Shown: positions 35,601 through 49,500, counted from the first letter of the stretch. The stretch: 64,000 nucleotides of DNA from Toxoplasma gondii ME49 (GCF_000006565.2 NC_031475.1:4292522-4356521); one strand, 5' to 3'. Notes: generated by a model not told the origin, from the sequence alone. Translations and numbers: made by a program.

Positions 35601-37076
35601 TCAGTACCGACGAGACGTGATGTGTGTTACGCGAATAAGAAGAGAGGCGTTTATCAGGGAAGTTGTCAAAACACAGCGTTCCCCGCAAGATTCGCTCCGT
35701 ATATGGACATTTTGGAACCACACCGTTCCACCGTCTCGGGAGCTCCGAAAGTCAGACACCCACCCAGCTGCCGTCCGAGGGTTCTGTCGTTTGCCGTTCA
35801 GAAAAACAGCAGGCGACTTCTTCAGGCTTCAGAGAAGAGTGACGAAGAGCGGAAAGAGTAAGCGTCTGTGTCCCTTCATGTTACTCAAACTCCCCATGTA
35901 AAAGTCCCCATCATCTCACAAAGGTGTCACGAGATTTTTTCGTTCAGAGTCGCGCGGCTTTTCACAGGAGAGTTTCGCCTGCACATGGCTCAACACATAC
36001 GTTCCTGAACTCTATTTCGCCATATTTTCTTGTCTCCCACCTCCTTCCACACTGGCACCATACTCTTTATGAGAAATAGCGAGGACAATCCCGTTTTCAA
36101 GATATCTCCAAGGCCGTGGTCACGAGGAGACAGAGCGAGGACTAGCTGTCGATGGGAGTGCCGCCTTCTTTTCGCAGGTTTCATTTGCGTCAGATCTCGA
36201 GACTTTTTCCCTCGTTGCATTTTCTCCGACGCTCGTTTTACCGTTCATCTTCCCCTCCACTCTGATTCGTTTTTTCTGTGAAGATCGTGGCGTCCAAATT
36301 TTTTCGCCCGCGATGCTTTTTTGGCCGTCCGTGTCTCCATCGTTGTCTTCCGCGCCTGCACGCAGAGAAGGCGCATTCACCGGCTCGCTGAACTCTGGAG
36401 TTTCTCGCGGATTCCTCTCTCCGTCTTTTCAGGACCTCCTTCTTCCAGTTTCTTTCACGCGTCTTTGTGCGTCCAGCGTTTTCTTCACCCTCTTTTCTCG
36501 GACTGAGCCGCCCGGCGAGGCCTTCTCCGAGGATCCGGCAGAGGCTCTTCGAGCTGAGCCTTGCTGTTGTGTCCTCACGACGTTTGGAGGTTCGAAGGAC
36601 GCATTTGTGTTCATTTTTCCCCATGCGTCTCGCAGCTCTTGATTCTCCCTCAGACTTGTTTCTTTGGCAGGCGAAAAGATGCGCTTTTCTCCCGTTGTGC
36701 AAGGCCCCTTCAGACAAGTGTCAAGGGCGGCAGAGTCTGCAAAAACCACGCCCTACGGACCTCCAGAGCGACTCCACACAGTAACGCAAATATTTCTCTT
36801 CGTCTAAAAATGCTTTGTTCCATGAATCTGATTCTTCTCGGACCCATTTCTTCCTCAGGCAGGAGACGTTTTCGCAGCCTGCCCTTCGGAGGTGTGCTCT
36901 TCTTCACATCCTCAAACTCGAAAAAGACTCGCCACGCTCGTTTTTCTCCCGTTCTTTTCTTTCTACTCACTCCCTTCCTCTCGCGTCTCTGTTCGCAAGA
37001 TCTCAACCTCTGCTGTGACCATTCGGTTCGCCTGAAGCGTCTGTGTCGACCGCATACTCCACGACATTATCTCAAT

Positions 37077-37196
37077 CAATCTCTCTATCTCTGAATCTCT
37101 CTATCTCTGAATCTCTATCTCCGTCTCTCTATCTCTCTCTGTTCATCTATCTATTTATCTGTCTCTCTCTGTACTTATCTATCTATCTATCCCTAT
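37077..37196. repeat. Imperfect TCTATC/TCTCTGAATC repeat
   Basis: Pyrimidine-rich units (tctctatctctgaatc and later tctatctatc) run for about 120 bases upstream of PIKfyve. Confidence 0.8.
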
Positions 37197-37273
37197 GAAT
37201 GCTTGTACATATATTTGTCCATATATGCATATGTATGTGTGCATATGTCTGTACGTCTTACAGATGCTTGTCT

Positions 37274-37300
37274 GTATATATATATATATATATATATACA
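37274..37300. repeat. (AT)n microsatellite
   Basis: About 12 uninterrupted AT units lie some 260 bases upstream of the PIKfyve start codon, in the probable promoter or leader. Confidence 0.9.
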
Positions 37301-37558
37301 TGTTGTATGTACAGGAATAAGTACATGGATGTCTTTGTGGATAGGCTTCCAAAGAGTGGCTTGCATTTGTGGCGTCCCAGTCAAGTTTTAAAAAGCGAAT
37401 CCGTGGGCAAGCCTGCAACTCTTTTGATCTCTCAATTCACATATCGCTTCAGACTGTTGTTGTCGTCTCTCAGGTGCCTGTTCGCTTCCTGCCCCCGCGC
37501 CCCCGATATGCTGTGAGGGAAGACATTCCTCTTTTCTGTTTTCAAGACGAAACAGGCG

Positions 37559-40500
37559 ATGCGACGCTCCTCGGGTGTCTCTGCGGGTTCGTCGGCCTCT
37601 GAGGCACGACGTTCCTGCGTCCCCATTTCTTCTTCGTCTTCTTCTTCTTCGTCTTCTTCCGCGTCTTCTTCTCTTGCGAGGCCTGTCTCCTCAGGTCGAG
37701 ACAACGAAGAGGTGAAAGAGGAGGAGGACGCGAGGGAGGCTTTCCGACAGACGGACCGCGTTGCTTCCCCCTGTTTTGAGTCCTCGCCAGCTTGCCAGAA
37801 TTGCAGCGCCTCTCAGACGCCCTTCGCGGCTCGTGCATCCCTTCCTCGCTCTGCCTGCACCATCCTTGCCGGCCAATCTCGCAGTTCCCTCTCTGCTGTC
37901 GCTTCTCTCTCGTCCCGGCTCTCTCCGCCAGCCCCCGACTCGGACGCCAAATGCTCAGGACCGGCGACGCTCCTCCCGCGCCTGGTGCCCGACGCCGCAG
38001 CGCCGCGCGTAACCTCCCCAGTGTCGCCTGGCGCCGCGGCGCGTTGTAGGCCGGCGACCGACGGCACAGCGGAGCTTGCGGCGGGGCAGGGAAGCCCTCC
38101 GAGACGGTCACGAAGCATCCAGTTTCCGAGCTTCGCGCGTCCTGCCTTCGCTGCGCCAGCTCTGGCGTCTCTCTTCTTCGGCCGCGAGGCAGAGAGTGAG
38201 AAGAAGGCCCGACCTACAGACTGGCTCATGCCCGACAGCAGGTGCTCGCTTTGCTTTGCATGCAGCGTCCCGTTCTCGACCTTCTTGCGGAGACACCACT
38301 GCCGACAGTGCGGACTGGTCTTCTGCCACACATGCGCCTCTGCCTGGGGCGACGGCGCGCCTCTGGGCTTCGGTCCAGGCCTCGTGCGCCTCTGTCTCTC
38401 CTGTTCTCGCATCGCGCAACAAGAGGAGAAAGAACGAGGTGAACAAACAGAACGAATCGACCTCTGGGAGGGAGATGAAGACGCTCACACCGACTTCGAA
38501 GAGGACGAATACGACGAGGAAGAACATGGAGAAGAAGGAGAGTTCGAGGAAGAAGACGAGTTCGGGGAAGAGGAGGAGAAGAAACGCGCAGGGAGAGTGT
38601 CAGGAAGGTCTTCCCGGACGTTCGCCTCTTGGTCACTTATGGAGGAAGAGGTAATTCGGAACTCGCGAACTCGCTCCGGTTCTCGCTCTGTTCCACGGCC
38701 CTCTGAACATGAATGTCCGTTTCTCTCTCGATCCCTACCACGACCGACGGCCTTCTGTTCTGCGGGAGAAGCAGCCTGGTATCACCTGCGGGTCTCGGTG
38801 GAGCTTCACTGTCGCCTGGTAGGCTTGTCAACGCTTCATGCGCGCATTCTTTTCGACCTCGCGCTCTCAGTTGTCTGTGCTCTCCGTCTGGAAGCCTCGA
38901 CGCCTTCTTCTCCCCCTTCCGTCTTTGATTTCGTGAAAATCAAACGCCTTCCGGGGTTGTCGATTGCAGACTCTTTCTTCGTTCACGGAGTGGTGTTTCC
39001 GCTTCATCTCCAGTGTAAACAGCAGGCACGACGCCTGCTTCGGCGGCCTCGCCTTCTGCTTCTCTCCTCGTTTCTAGGCCTTCCCCGCGAATACCCACCC
39101 TCACGCGCCTCTGCGAAAAGTCTCTCCGCCTCCCCCGCGTTTGCTGCTTCTCTCAACAACTCGCCCCCGCAAGTGTCTCCGCTGTCTCCGCTCGCGGCAA
39201 CTGCTCCGCCGGAGACGCCGGCGTCTCCGGCGGCCCTCGGGCCCCCGGGCCCCAGCGACCCCACAAAGGAGACACCTGCGTGCGTCGGAGGCGCGCAGGC
39301 GGACCCCAGGGCCTCAGGCGTCTGCGCGTCGCCGCCCGGCGCCGCGTACACGCGTCTGCAGATCCTGCGAGAACAAGAGGAGACATACACCGCGATTTTA
39401 ATCCAGAAGATTCTCGCTCTGCGTCCCGCGCTGATTGTCACGAGCGAAGGCGCTTCACAGCTGATTCAGGACGAGCTCCGGAGTCTCGGCATTTGCCTGC
39501 TTTTGCATGTGCCTGAACGCACCCTGCGCAGAATCAGCAGATGCTCAGGCGCCCCCGTCCTTTCTTCTCTCGATCGCGCTGCCGCAAGAGCTGTCACTAT
39601 GAGGGAAGAAGAGGACGCGCGGGTGCGAGCTGTGGCAGCTGAGGAAAGAACGAAGGAAGACGGACGTCGAGGGCGTCTCCGCCTCCCAGCAGAGCCTTCA
39701 GCCCCCCCCGCAGCCGCCAGTAGACCAGCTTTGCCTTGGGGGTCCTGCGGAGTTTGTCAAATTGCTCGACCGGCTCCGATGTGCGCCGCGAGGCCTTCTC
39801 TCGTCTTCATTGCCAGATGTCCCTCTCGCGCCGGCGCCACCATCTGTCTCCGCGGTCGCGCCTCTTCCCGGCTGGGCTCGGAGGGCGGCGACTGTCTCTG
39901 CGTGTCTCCGGAGGCAGGCCGGGGCTCTGGCTGCGAATCACGACCGCGTTCGTCGAGGGTCACCCAGCCGGATTCCGCGAAGGCTGCAGACGAGTTGTTT
40001 CTCTCGAAACGAGTGCTGCAGCGAGCCTTGGTGCATGCGTTCTCGCTGCGCCAGGAACTGACGCTGGTCGCTCGGTCGTGTGGAGCCCAAGGGGACAGAG
40101 GGCCTTTTCAGCTTCTCCCTGAGGAGCAGCTTCGACGGCACCCAGGTGGAGCGTTTCGCCGAGAAGCGAGGCGAACAACCCGCAGCGCTGAAGGGTGTTT
40201 TCGGAGCGCCCCGAAATGCCGAGATCGGCACCACAGGCGCGGGCCGCCAGGGGATCGAGCCTCGTGCGGTCAGTGCCGAGGAAGCCGAAATTTACGCGAA
40301 GGCGACGCATGTTGGTGCCGCCTCGCCAGAAAGCCCGTGGGCGCCTCTGAATGGAGGCGATATGCGGAAGAAGAGAGAGAAGAAGAAGGCGAGAGAGAAG
40401 AAGGAGAAGAAGAGAGAGAAGAAGAAGAGAGAGAAGAAGGAGAAGAAGAGAGAGAAGAAGGAGAAGAAGAGAGAGAAGAAGAAGGAGAAGAAGAGAGAGG

Positions 40501-43500
40501 AGAAAGAGAGGGAGAGGCGAAGAGGGAGGTAAATGGAGAGGCGTCTTGTTCGTCGTCCCGGGATGTGCGACTGGAGTCGTTCAGGACCGAAGGCTGCTCT
40601 TTAGCAAGATGTCGAGAGAGGGAACAAGACAGGAAGAAGGGAGAAAGCCACCATATTTTGACAAGAGAGAGGCGACCTGTCTCGTGGAGTTCCACGCTTC
40701 CGTTTTGCCTTTCTTTATCGTCGGCGAGCACGGCGTTTCTGTCGCTCTGTCTCTTTTTGGATCGATATCTTGAGGCGCCGCTCTGTGAATGGCTCCGCCT
40801 CTCCTTCTCTTCTCCACTTCATCGGCCCTCGTCGCTGCGTCTTCTCGCGAAGCTCGTTAGTCAGCCTCTGCTTCCTCTCTCGTCTCTCTCTCTCTCTGTC
40901 CCCTCAGATCAAACGCGCGAGGACATGCATCATCAATCTTGTTCTCTCTGTTTGTCCTCTTTTGCGTCGCCGTGTTCCTCTCCCTCTCCTTCTTCGTCGT
41001 CACCGTCTTCGTCATCTGCTTCATTATTGTCTTCTGCTTCTCCTCCCTCTGCTTCTTCTTCTTTTGCTTCATCGTCGTCTCCCGCGTTGCATGCGGCGTA
41101 CTCGCCCCAAGGGGGTGGTGCCGCGAGTGATGAGGACGCGAGTTGTGTGCGATTCCTGCGAGCTCGCTCCCATCCAGAGGCGTCTCTCTTTCGGAGCTCT
41201 GCAGGGAGACCAGAGCGAAAGGCACCGGCAAGAGAAGACGCCGGCAACTTCCCTTTGTCAGCCTGGACGGAGGATGTTGCAAGCGTCCTCTTCGCGACAG
41301 CTGAGGGAGACATCTGGAAAATGTCGTCTCTCTTCTCACCCGTCGCCACGAGGACAAGGAAACCCATCTTCCCACGGGAGAGAGACAGAGCCGGAATCCA
41401 TTCAAAGTCCAACGAAGAAACGGCATGCACCTGCACTGGAGCTCTCAACGGAAACGCCGAGAAGAAGACGAATCCGAGACTCTCACTTTTCGGAGAAACA
41501 AGCATCCGTCCCTCTCTGGCAAGCGAGAATTCGCTCTCTGTTTCTGGGGCGCTCTGTGCAGCTTGGCACTTCAAGAGACTTTCCGAAAGCAGTTACGCTT
41601 CTCGCGCGTCTTCCGCTTCCTCCTGGACTTCGTCGGCGCGTCTCTCGGCCTCCAATTGTGCACCCGCCCTCCCTCGACGCTCCACAGACATGTACTGCAG
41701 AGTTCGTCTCCTCCCAACTCGAGGCCCCGCTGCTTCACTTCTGGAGGCGGAGGCGGCTCTCGTCGCGTCCGAGCGCGTCCGCCCAGATTGCGCTTTCTTT
41801 CCGGTCTCTCCCGAGTCCCCGAAAAGGCCTTTTTCTCCACTTCTCCTGGCCGCGGCTGCCTGGCGAGAGCAGCGCCGAGTGCCAGTTGACGAGACAGACA
41901 GGTTCTTCCCCCTTGGCGTCTGCCTCGGCTCTACACTCACCCGTCAGCTTCGCGCTCTCTGGCCCCTGCTGCTCGTGTCACTCTTCCGCCCAGAGACGGA
42001 GACTCTGTCTCTTCTGACGAGCTGGAGCGCATGCAGACAACAGTGCGCCGCCCACCCACTCAGCTACGCGTTGCCTCTGCTGCAGCGACTTCCGCGACCC
42101 TCGCAGAAGTCCCTCGGGAACTGGAGCAGCGTTCTGGCTCAGCCGGGCGCCAGAGCGAGAGGCCGAAGTCCAGTTGAAAAAGACGAAGTGAATCACTCGC
42201 AGAGAGAGGAAGCGAGGAGAGAGGAAGCGAGGAGAGAGGAAGCGAGGAGAGAGGAAGCGAGCAGGAGTGCAAGAGGAAAGGGGGACAGCAGAAGCGCAGG
42301 CGGTGGCGATCAGAGAGAAGAAGAGTTCGTTGATTTGATGCTCGGGGAAGACGGCGACGCGGGAGCGAGGCGAGAAGACGAGAGAGAAGAACCGCACTTG
42401 CCCTCTCTGAGGGACACCGTCTGGAAACGATGCCGAGAGGCAGCCGCTCTTTTGCACCAGCACAAATGCCCGGCGGGAAGCTCGAGATGTAAACGCTCTC
42501 TCCTTCAACACACACTCCGCATGCAGAGTCTGGACAGTCGGATCGTCGTGCGCTTTTCCCCGGTAAAGCATGCGGAAATACTCTCCGACAGTTCGCGCGC
42601 TTGAGGCGAAAAGCGCCTCTCTGATCTTCTCCTGCATGCGCTGCTGTCTCTGCAGACGTTCATGGCAGTATCCGTCGACACTGCTGCATAACTCCTTAGC
42701 TCGATCTTTATCCACATTTGCCTCTCTGCACGTATACATATATATATCTATATGAATATATGTGTCTATGTCTATGTATATATATATATATATTTGTATA
42801 TATTTAAATTAGTATATATATATATATATATATATGCATATATAAATATATGTGTGTCCATATGTGTATATCTGTGTGTATATGTGAAGCACTGCGTTGT
42901 ATCTATATTTCTTTGTATGCCTGTGCTTCAACGAATGCTCGCTCCTATCTGACGGCTTGTTGCCTTCCCCGTTGGGAAATATGGGGGTGCCATTCCACCT
43001 TAGTAGAGCGTGGATTCTGCATTTGGCTACTTCGGTGTCTCTCTTGTTTCTCCTCGAGTCTCGCGCGTTCCACCATGTCAGGCTCTTTGACACTGAAGCG
43101 ACTTCGCAGCAGAGCCTTTTGTGATCTTTCGACGCCAGCCTAAGAAACGGCCTCCGTTTGCAGTGGGCTGTTAAACATCCCCGAGATCGATGAGAAAAGA
43201 AAGACGATCGTGGAAGAACCACCCTCTCTGAGAGTCTGTGCGCATCGTCTCGGTCTTTGACTTTGTCCACTGGATGCATGCGTTTTCAGTTTTCCGCCGA
43301 AGAGCATTTCTCTGCGTTTGCGTCGCCTTCTCGCGATTCGTCGTCACACGGGTGGGGGGCTGCTTGCTCTTTTGAACCGTCAACGGACACTGGCGATCGG
43401 CATGAACTTCATGCAGACACAAAAGAGCCGAATGGTGACTCTGACAGCTCTCTTTCTTCGTCCTCTTCTTCATCCTCTTCTTCGTCTTCTTTTTCGTCTT

Positions 43501-46500
43501 CTTTTTCGTCTTCTTCTTCCTCTGCTTCTGGAGCGGCCGCGGTTGAGTCTGTGAGGGCGGACACTGCGGCTGTGCGACGCTTCTCTTCTGAAGTCGCCGG
43601 GAGAGGTGACCTTGCATCGCTTCCGAGAGAGGCCTGGAGAGCAACTCCAGACGAGCGCGAAGGTCCTTCAGAGGAGACTCTGTTTCTGGAAACGAACATG
43701 CACGCAGGTAGAGGAAACGGTGACGAGCGTCAGGAGCGCGAGTCGTGGTTCCAGGCTCTGCGCCGCAGCCTCAGCTTCGCGTCTCCCCCTCAGACTCGAA
43801 GCCATGAGAGGTTCAGACACGAGGCGACCGCAGAAGAGACGAAGGCACAGAAGGAAGCTAAAGAAGAGAAGCAAGACGAGAAGGACAATCCAGACGATGG
43901 CATAGGAGACGCGGAGACGGAGGAGACGCGAACAGAAGAAGATAAGCAGGACGAGAAGAGCGCAGAGAAGAACGTTTCTCAGTCGACCGCCTGGGAGGAG
44001 GCTGGTCATTGTGGAGTGGGCGAGAAGGGGGAAGAGCGCAAAACCACGGGGTACCAAAGAGACCAAAGGAGACACAGGCACTTCTCAGGTAAGTGAAACT
44101 AGCGAAAAAGCGTGGAGTGGTTTCCGGTAAAACACCGGGCGGGTGAGGACAGGAAGGACGATTCGGCGGCGCTTGGAGAAAGACAAGATGGAGGCGAGAC
44201 GCGTTTTGCCGCGACGGAGGAGGCCGCGAGCTGTCCATGCGTTCGGTGTAGATGGGGGACGAGGGGGAAGAAACGACGAGGAAAGAACATTGACTCGCTA
44301 TTCGTGTTTGTCGTCTTCGCATTCTGGGCGCTGTTCACGATGCGCGGTTAGGTCGAGTGAATCCAGGTCGATTCTGCCCCCGTCTGCTGAGCTTGGTTGC
44401 CTGTAGGCGTCCGAGACCACAGACCAGGCCGCGCGCGAGGTTCGTCGTGTTTCTCTTCTTCTTCCTTTTCGTCTTCTTCTTCCTCCTCTTCGTCTTCTTC
44501 TTCCTCCTCTTCGTCTTCTGCGTCGAGTTCTCCTTCTGGGGACAGGCGAATCCGGAAGAGGCGCGTGGAGCGTTCTGCGTCTACAAAGAGGGACCCTCGG
44601 CGGCTGCGGGAGCTGTTTGCCGACCGCACTCCGAACGGCGTTTTGTGCTGGCAGTGGTGCAGAGTATGCCAAGCGGTCGTTTGCCCCTGTCGGCGTCTAG
44701 GCGAAGAAGGAAACCTCCCTTTTTCCAAGTTCCTCGAGCTTCTTCTCTGCAACGACAGCTTCCGAGGCGACGGGTCGTCTCTGTCGGCTGCTTGGGAAGA
44801 CCCACAACTCGGACGACAGCCGAGCGAAAAGATGCAACGAAAAGCAGGAGCCCGCGCGGCCCAGGCGCGGCGCTGCGAGACGAAGGGAGCTGCGCAGAGC
44901 GACGCCCTCCAAGTCGAGAAAGAGGACGAAAAAGCGGGAGCGGAGGAAAGAACCGAGGAAGGAGAGAGGGCAAAAGGGGAGGAAGGCGACGAGGAAGGAG
45001 AGGCGGGGGCTGAAGAAGAAGAAGAGGAAGGACTGGAGAGACAGGAGGTGGGTGAGGAGCAGACAAGCGACGGAGTGGAAGGAGCAGGAAGAGAGGTCGA
45101 CTCGAGGCGCGACAGGGCGGGGAAGCGCGGGAGACGCGCGCCCGCCAGACGACGCAGAGGGATGCATTTAGATGTATGCGCGGAGGCGAAAGGAACGGAG
45201 AAGACGCGAGACACGCAGTCAGCTTCCCTCGCTCTCCGGCAACGAGGCGCCTCGGGGCCTTCAAGAAGGAAAGCGAAACGCCGCGATTCCTTCCGTGCAG
45301 GTCGACGCGCGTTCTGGACCGCAGAACATATGAACAAGTCTGCCTTGTGTCCACACCTCGTTTTCAGGGAACGGACGTTTTTCTTTGCTTCTGCAGGCGT
45401 GGTAAGGGCGGTGTGTATGGCGTCCCAGCAACGGGGGGAACGAAAGGAAGGCGAGAAGGAAAAGAGAGAAACACCGGAGAACGCATGCGAGGAAAGATGA
45501 AATGCAAGAACAAGGAGGGAGAAGGAAGGAGGGAGAAGGAAGGAGGGAGAAGGAAGGATGGAGAAGCAAGGCGCGAAGAAGGAAGGGACGACGACAGGAA
45601 CATGGTGCGGGAGAAGCCATGCGAGCGGGTGGAAAAGCGAACAGGAGAAAAGGAAAGAGAAGTGGAAGGAAGAAGAGAGGAGAGAACGAGCAAAGAAGAA
45701 GCAACGGGAGAGTCACAAGGAAAAGCGGGATGTCCGCGCTTGTCAAAGCAGAGAGTGACAGACGCGAGGGCGAGACAGTCCGGGGGAAACCAACGCAGAC
45801 AAACGTATTTGGTCAGGCGCAAAAACTGTTTCATATGCTTTTGGGTTTCGTGCTCAGATCATGTCGTTTGCCTACGAAGATGTCCCCATCTACACGCTGA
45901 GGCGACATCAAATGGACCATCTCCGAAGATTGGAAAATCCAAACGCCTCGTTGCTTTCCCTCTGCAAGCTGAAGCTCGCGTCAGCCGTCGCAGCAGCCTC
46001 CGTTCAAGGCACTAGGGACTCGCACGTTGCGCGGGATTCGATACACATTCCCGACACCCCACAAAATTCATGCCTCCATGGCGACTCTTCTTCTTCTCTC
46101 CCTTCTTCTTCTTCTTCTTCTTCTTCTCCCCCTTCGTCTTCTTCTTCGTCTTCTTCTCTCCTTTCTTCGTCTTCTTCTTCTCCCCCTTCTTCTTCGTCTT
46201 CTTCTTCGTCTTCTTCTTCTCTCCCTTCTTCTTCTTCGTCTTCTTCTTCTTCGTCTTCTTCTTCTTCTTCTCTCCCTTCTTCGTCTTCTTCTCTCTCTGC
46301 GTCAGTCCTCGGCATCCTACACCTGCTGCTTTGCGGAGTGTTATTGCCCCTAGCTAGTGAGACGTATTGTTTCTCTCGCCTTTCCTCACTAGTTGCGTCT
46401 TCGCCCTCGGCCTCTCCAAAGTGCGAGGGAGAGAAACGCGAGGGACTGCGTTCTGTCTCGCCTCCGATTCTTCGCCTGCCTCCGCCGTTCTCGCGTGAGG

Positions 46501-49500
46501 CCTCTTCTAGGTCGACCTGCATGCATTCAGCTGAGTCCGCGTTTCCGAGAAATCAAACGAGAGACACTCTTGCTTCTTCGACCGTCTCTGCACTCTCGTC
46601 TTCTTTCGCCTCCTGTATCGTTCCCTTCCACTCTCCTGGACTTCCTCTTCTTCTCGACTTCACTCGCACTGACGTCTCACGTTCTTCGTCCTCTTGTTCG
46701 TCTTGTTCTTCTTCTTCTCTCTGTTCCTTTTGTTCTTCGCGTCCACTGTCGCCTTCTCGTTTCTCGCGTTCTTCGTATTCGTCGGTCGAGTCCAATTCTC
46801 AATCAGGTGTGGGGCGACGCACATGGCACTTACCTCCGCAGTCTGAGGATTCTTCTCAGCCTGCCGCGGCCTCCTGTTCCGCCTCGTCAGATGCGTCGCT
46901 GTCTCCGACCTCACGGACCTGGGGAAGACAGCAAGGAGACACCGCGAGCTCTCACCTTCGGCGCAGTCGCCATTCGGAGACTCGCGCCGAGTCAAGCAGA
47001 GACGCGGCTGCGTGCCTGCGGGTCGCGTCCTGTGTGGTCCTCGACGGCGACGGACAGACAGGACAAGAGTCTCGGGATGGAGCTGGAGGTCCGGCGGCTC
47101 TTCCGCGTCGCCTCGCACCGGAGAGAAAAGAGACTGGCCATATTGAAAATATTGAACATACTGTGTCTCCGAAACCGGCCTTCGTCGACCTGTTCAAAGC
47201 GCTGAAGCAGGTCCTTCTTCAGCTCTCCGAAAAGGCAGAGAGCGAGCTCCGAGAAGGCAGAAGAAGGAGGCGAAGGAAGACGACGAGAGGAGGGGGGGGA
47301 GACGCACTCGAGACGCGAGGGCTCTGCAGGCATCTATGCGGAGAAGACGACTCTTCCTACACAGAGAAAGAGATTCTTCTTCTCCTTTTGGAGCTCGTTC
47401 AGAACATGCTTAACTGGACGGTCGACGCGATGGAGGCGAGAGACGCTGCGCCTCGCGCCGCGGCTGAGGAAGGGATCTCGGCTAAGACAGAAGGCGAGGT
47501 GAGGCAAAAATGAGAAGCAAGTCTCCAAAGGAGATGCGTGAACGAGGTGCGGAGAACACACGATGAGACAACTAGTTGCCATGAAAATCCAAGAAAAAGG
47601 AGGAGTGAAAATGCGTTTCATGTGACTTCTCGCATGGCACTGCTTCCTCTCCGTTCCGATCAGATTGACAGCCAGTCGACGCCATTCAAACTCGAGTATT
47701 TTCCTTTCTCAAAACAAGGATTTCGCACATTCTGTTCAGAAGCACGGTCTGCTATTTAGGATGGTTCTCGCGACCCGGTCTCAGCAGTTTCTGCCACCGC
47801 TTGTCGCTTCTGCAGTCTTCAGAGATTTCCGCGTTGTGATGGCTCTCCAATCTTTTTAGGACGCCCCCTCCCTGAGACGCTCACCACCCTTCCCTCACGC
47901 TCCAGCCTTCATGGACACAGGCGTCGCGTTTCTCGCCGGCCTGGCGTCTCTGGTGTCTCCGCTCCTGTCTCTATGCGATCGATATACTTTCTTGTTCTTC
48001 CTCCTTGTCTCCGTGGAGCCTCGTGGCTCTTCGTTGCCCTTTACCTCGGGGGCCGGTTCGTCTCGGACTTCCGTCTCTGCGTCTCCGTCATGTGATGGAG
48101 AAAAAGCAGGTGAATTGTTGATGACTTCTTCCGCGTCGTTTGCTGTCGAGGGCGAAGGCAGCGAAGCAGAAAGAGGCGACCCGTTTTACCTTTCTTCGCC
48201 GACCGTCGCCGCCCCCCCTGCGTCTCCTCACACTTCCCCGGCGACGTCCGAGGCCCTCCAGGCTGCCCAGGCCTTTGTGCGTTTGAGTCAAAGAACCGCC
48301 GAGGTGTATAGACACTTTGCGCGCCGTGCAGCGCTTCTTCTGCTCGTCTCATGTTGCGCTTCTTGGCCCTCTGCGGGACGACGACGAGACGCGTCCGCTC
48401 CAGTCGCTTCTTCCAGAGTCCTGCGCGCATCCGGCGACGATGGGGGGCGTAGGTCGAAGGCGCGGAGGGGTGACGGAGAGACAGAGACGCCCGAGCACGC
48501 GGGGAGGCTCCACAGGTCCGACAGACACCAAGCCTTGGAACTGCGTTTGGCCGAACAGGAAAACGAGAGACCAGAAAGGACTCTGCCTCTGTCGAGGCGA
48601 GAAATGCGAGCGTTGGAAGCCGGCCATCTCTGCACCTCTGCCTTACCGCATTTGCTGCTTCACAGAGAAGGCTGGGAGAGGCTCTGGGCGGAACTGGTTT
48701 CGGTGTATAGATACCTTGTCGCGGAACTGCACTGCATTCTGAAAGACGCGAACGAAAAGGCGAGTCTTGGTGAGGTGGGCGGGTGTCGACAAGCAGAGCA
48801 CCCGGGGCTGCTGTCGGAAGGTCGTCTCGCGAAAGACTCGTCGTCTGTCATGAACGGAAACGAAAGAGAAGAACCTTTCATAGCGAACCTCAGAGAGGGG
48901 CATAAGGAGACTCTCGAACCCCAGAAGGACAGTTCCGGACAGGAGGAGCCATGTCAAGAAAGCGAAGACCAACAGGAAGCGAAGGCTCCACTCTTTTTGG
49001 CCTCTCGTGTAGATTCTTCTGCGCCGCCTCAGAGGCGACCTCGATTTGAAGCGCAGACGGCGAGCGGCTTCATCACCCTGACTTCCTTCGCGACGCAAGA
49101 GAAGGGAATCTCTCAAGAAACAAACGAACGCACGGTCGAAACGACCCAAGACGAACCTCTGGAGAGGCGAGACCGGATTGGCGCTTCTCGCGTTCCCTCA
49201 CCTGTCTCTTCAGGTTCTTCGTACGCGATTCTGGTAGCATCTCGACTCGGTTCGGAGACGGCGTCTGCTCGTCTCCAGGCCGCTCCCGCTACTACACCGC
49301 AGACCTCGCGTACGGTAAAAACGAGAGAAATCGAGAAAGCCTTTTCGTGGCGGCCATGTCTCCACGAGCTCGCCCCTCCTGATCCCACACACAGTCTCAA
49401 GGCTTTGCATGTCTTGCTGAACGAAGTGCGAGAGGCCGCTGACAAGGCGGCGCGAGAGAGAGGCCTCCAGGGGGCTACGCCTGCAGTGGAGTGGATTTCT

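Larger units (their letters stand above)
32660..37558. promoter_or_regulatory. Shared divergent 5' region of V-ATPase subunit A and PIKfyve
   Basis: These 4.9 kb separate two ATG codons that point away from each other, so both promoters and 5' leaders must lie here. The sequence near each gene is GC-rich. The middle (about 33.9-36.0 kb) is more AT-rich and holds only short frames without recognisable domains, for example 35284-35901 on +. Pyrimidine-rich DNA with TCTATCTCTGAATC repeats and an AT tract lies 300-500 bases before the PIKfyve ATG. Transcription start sites cannot be placed by eye. Confidence 0.6.

Noticed and set aside
44348..45337. 329-codon open frame on the minus strand opposite PIKfyve exon 3
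   Set aside because: It is the reverse of low-complexity Glu/Ser coding sequence. The plus frame carries conserved Fab1 motifs (LCWQWCRVCQ, FSKFLELLL), so this is a compositional shadow.
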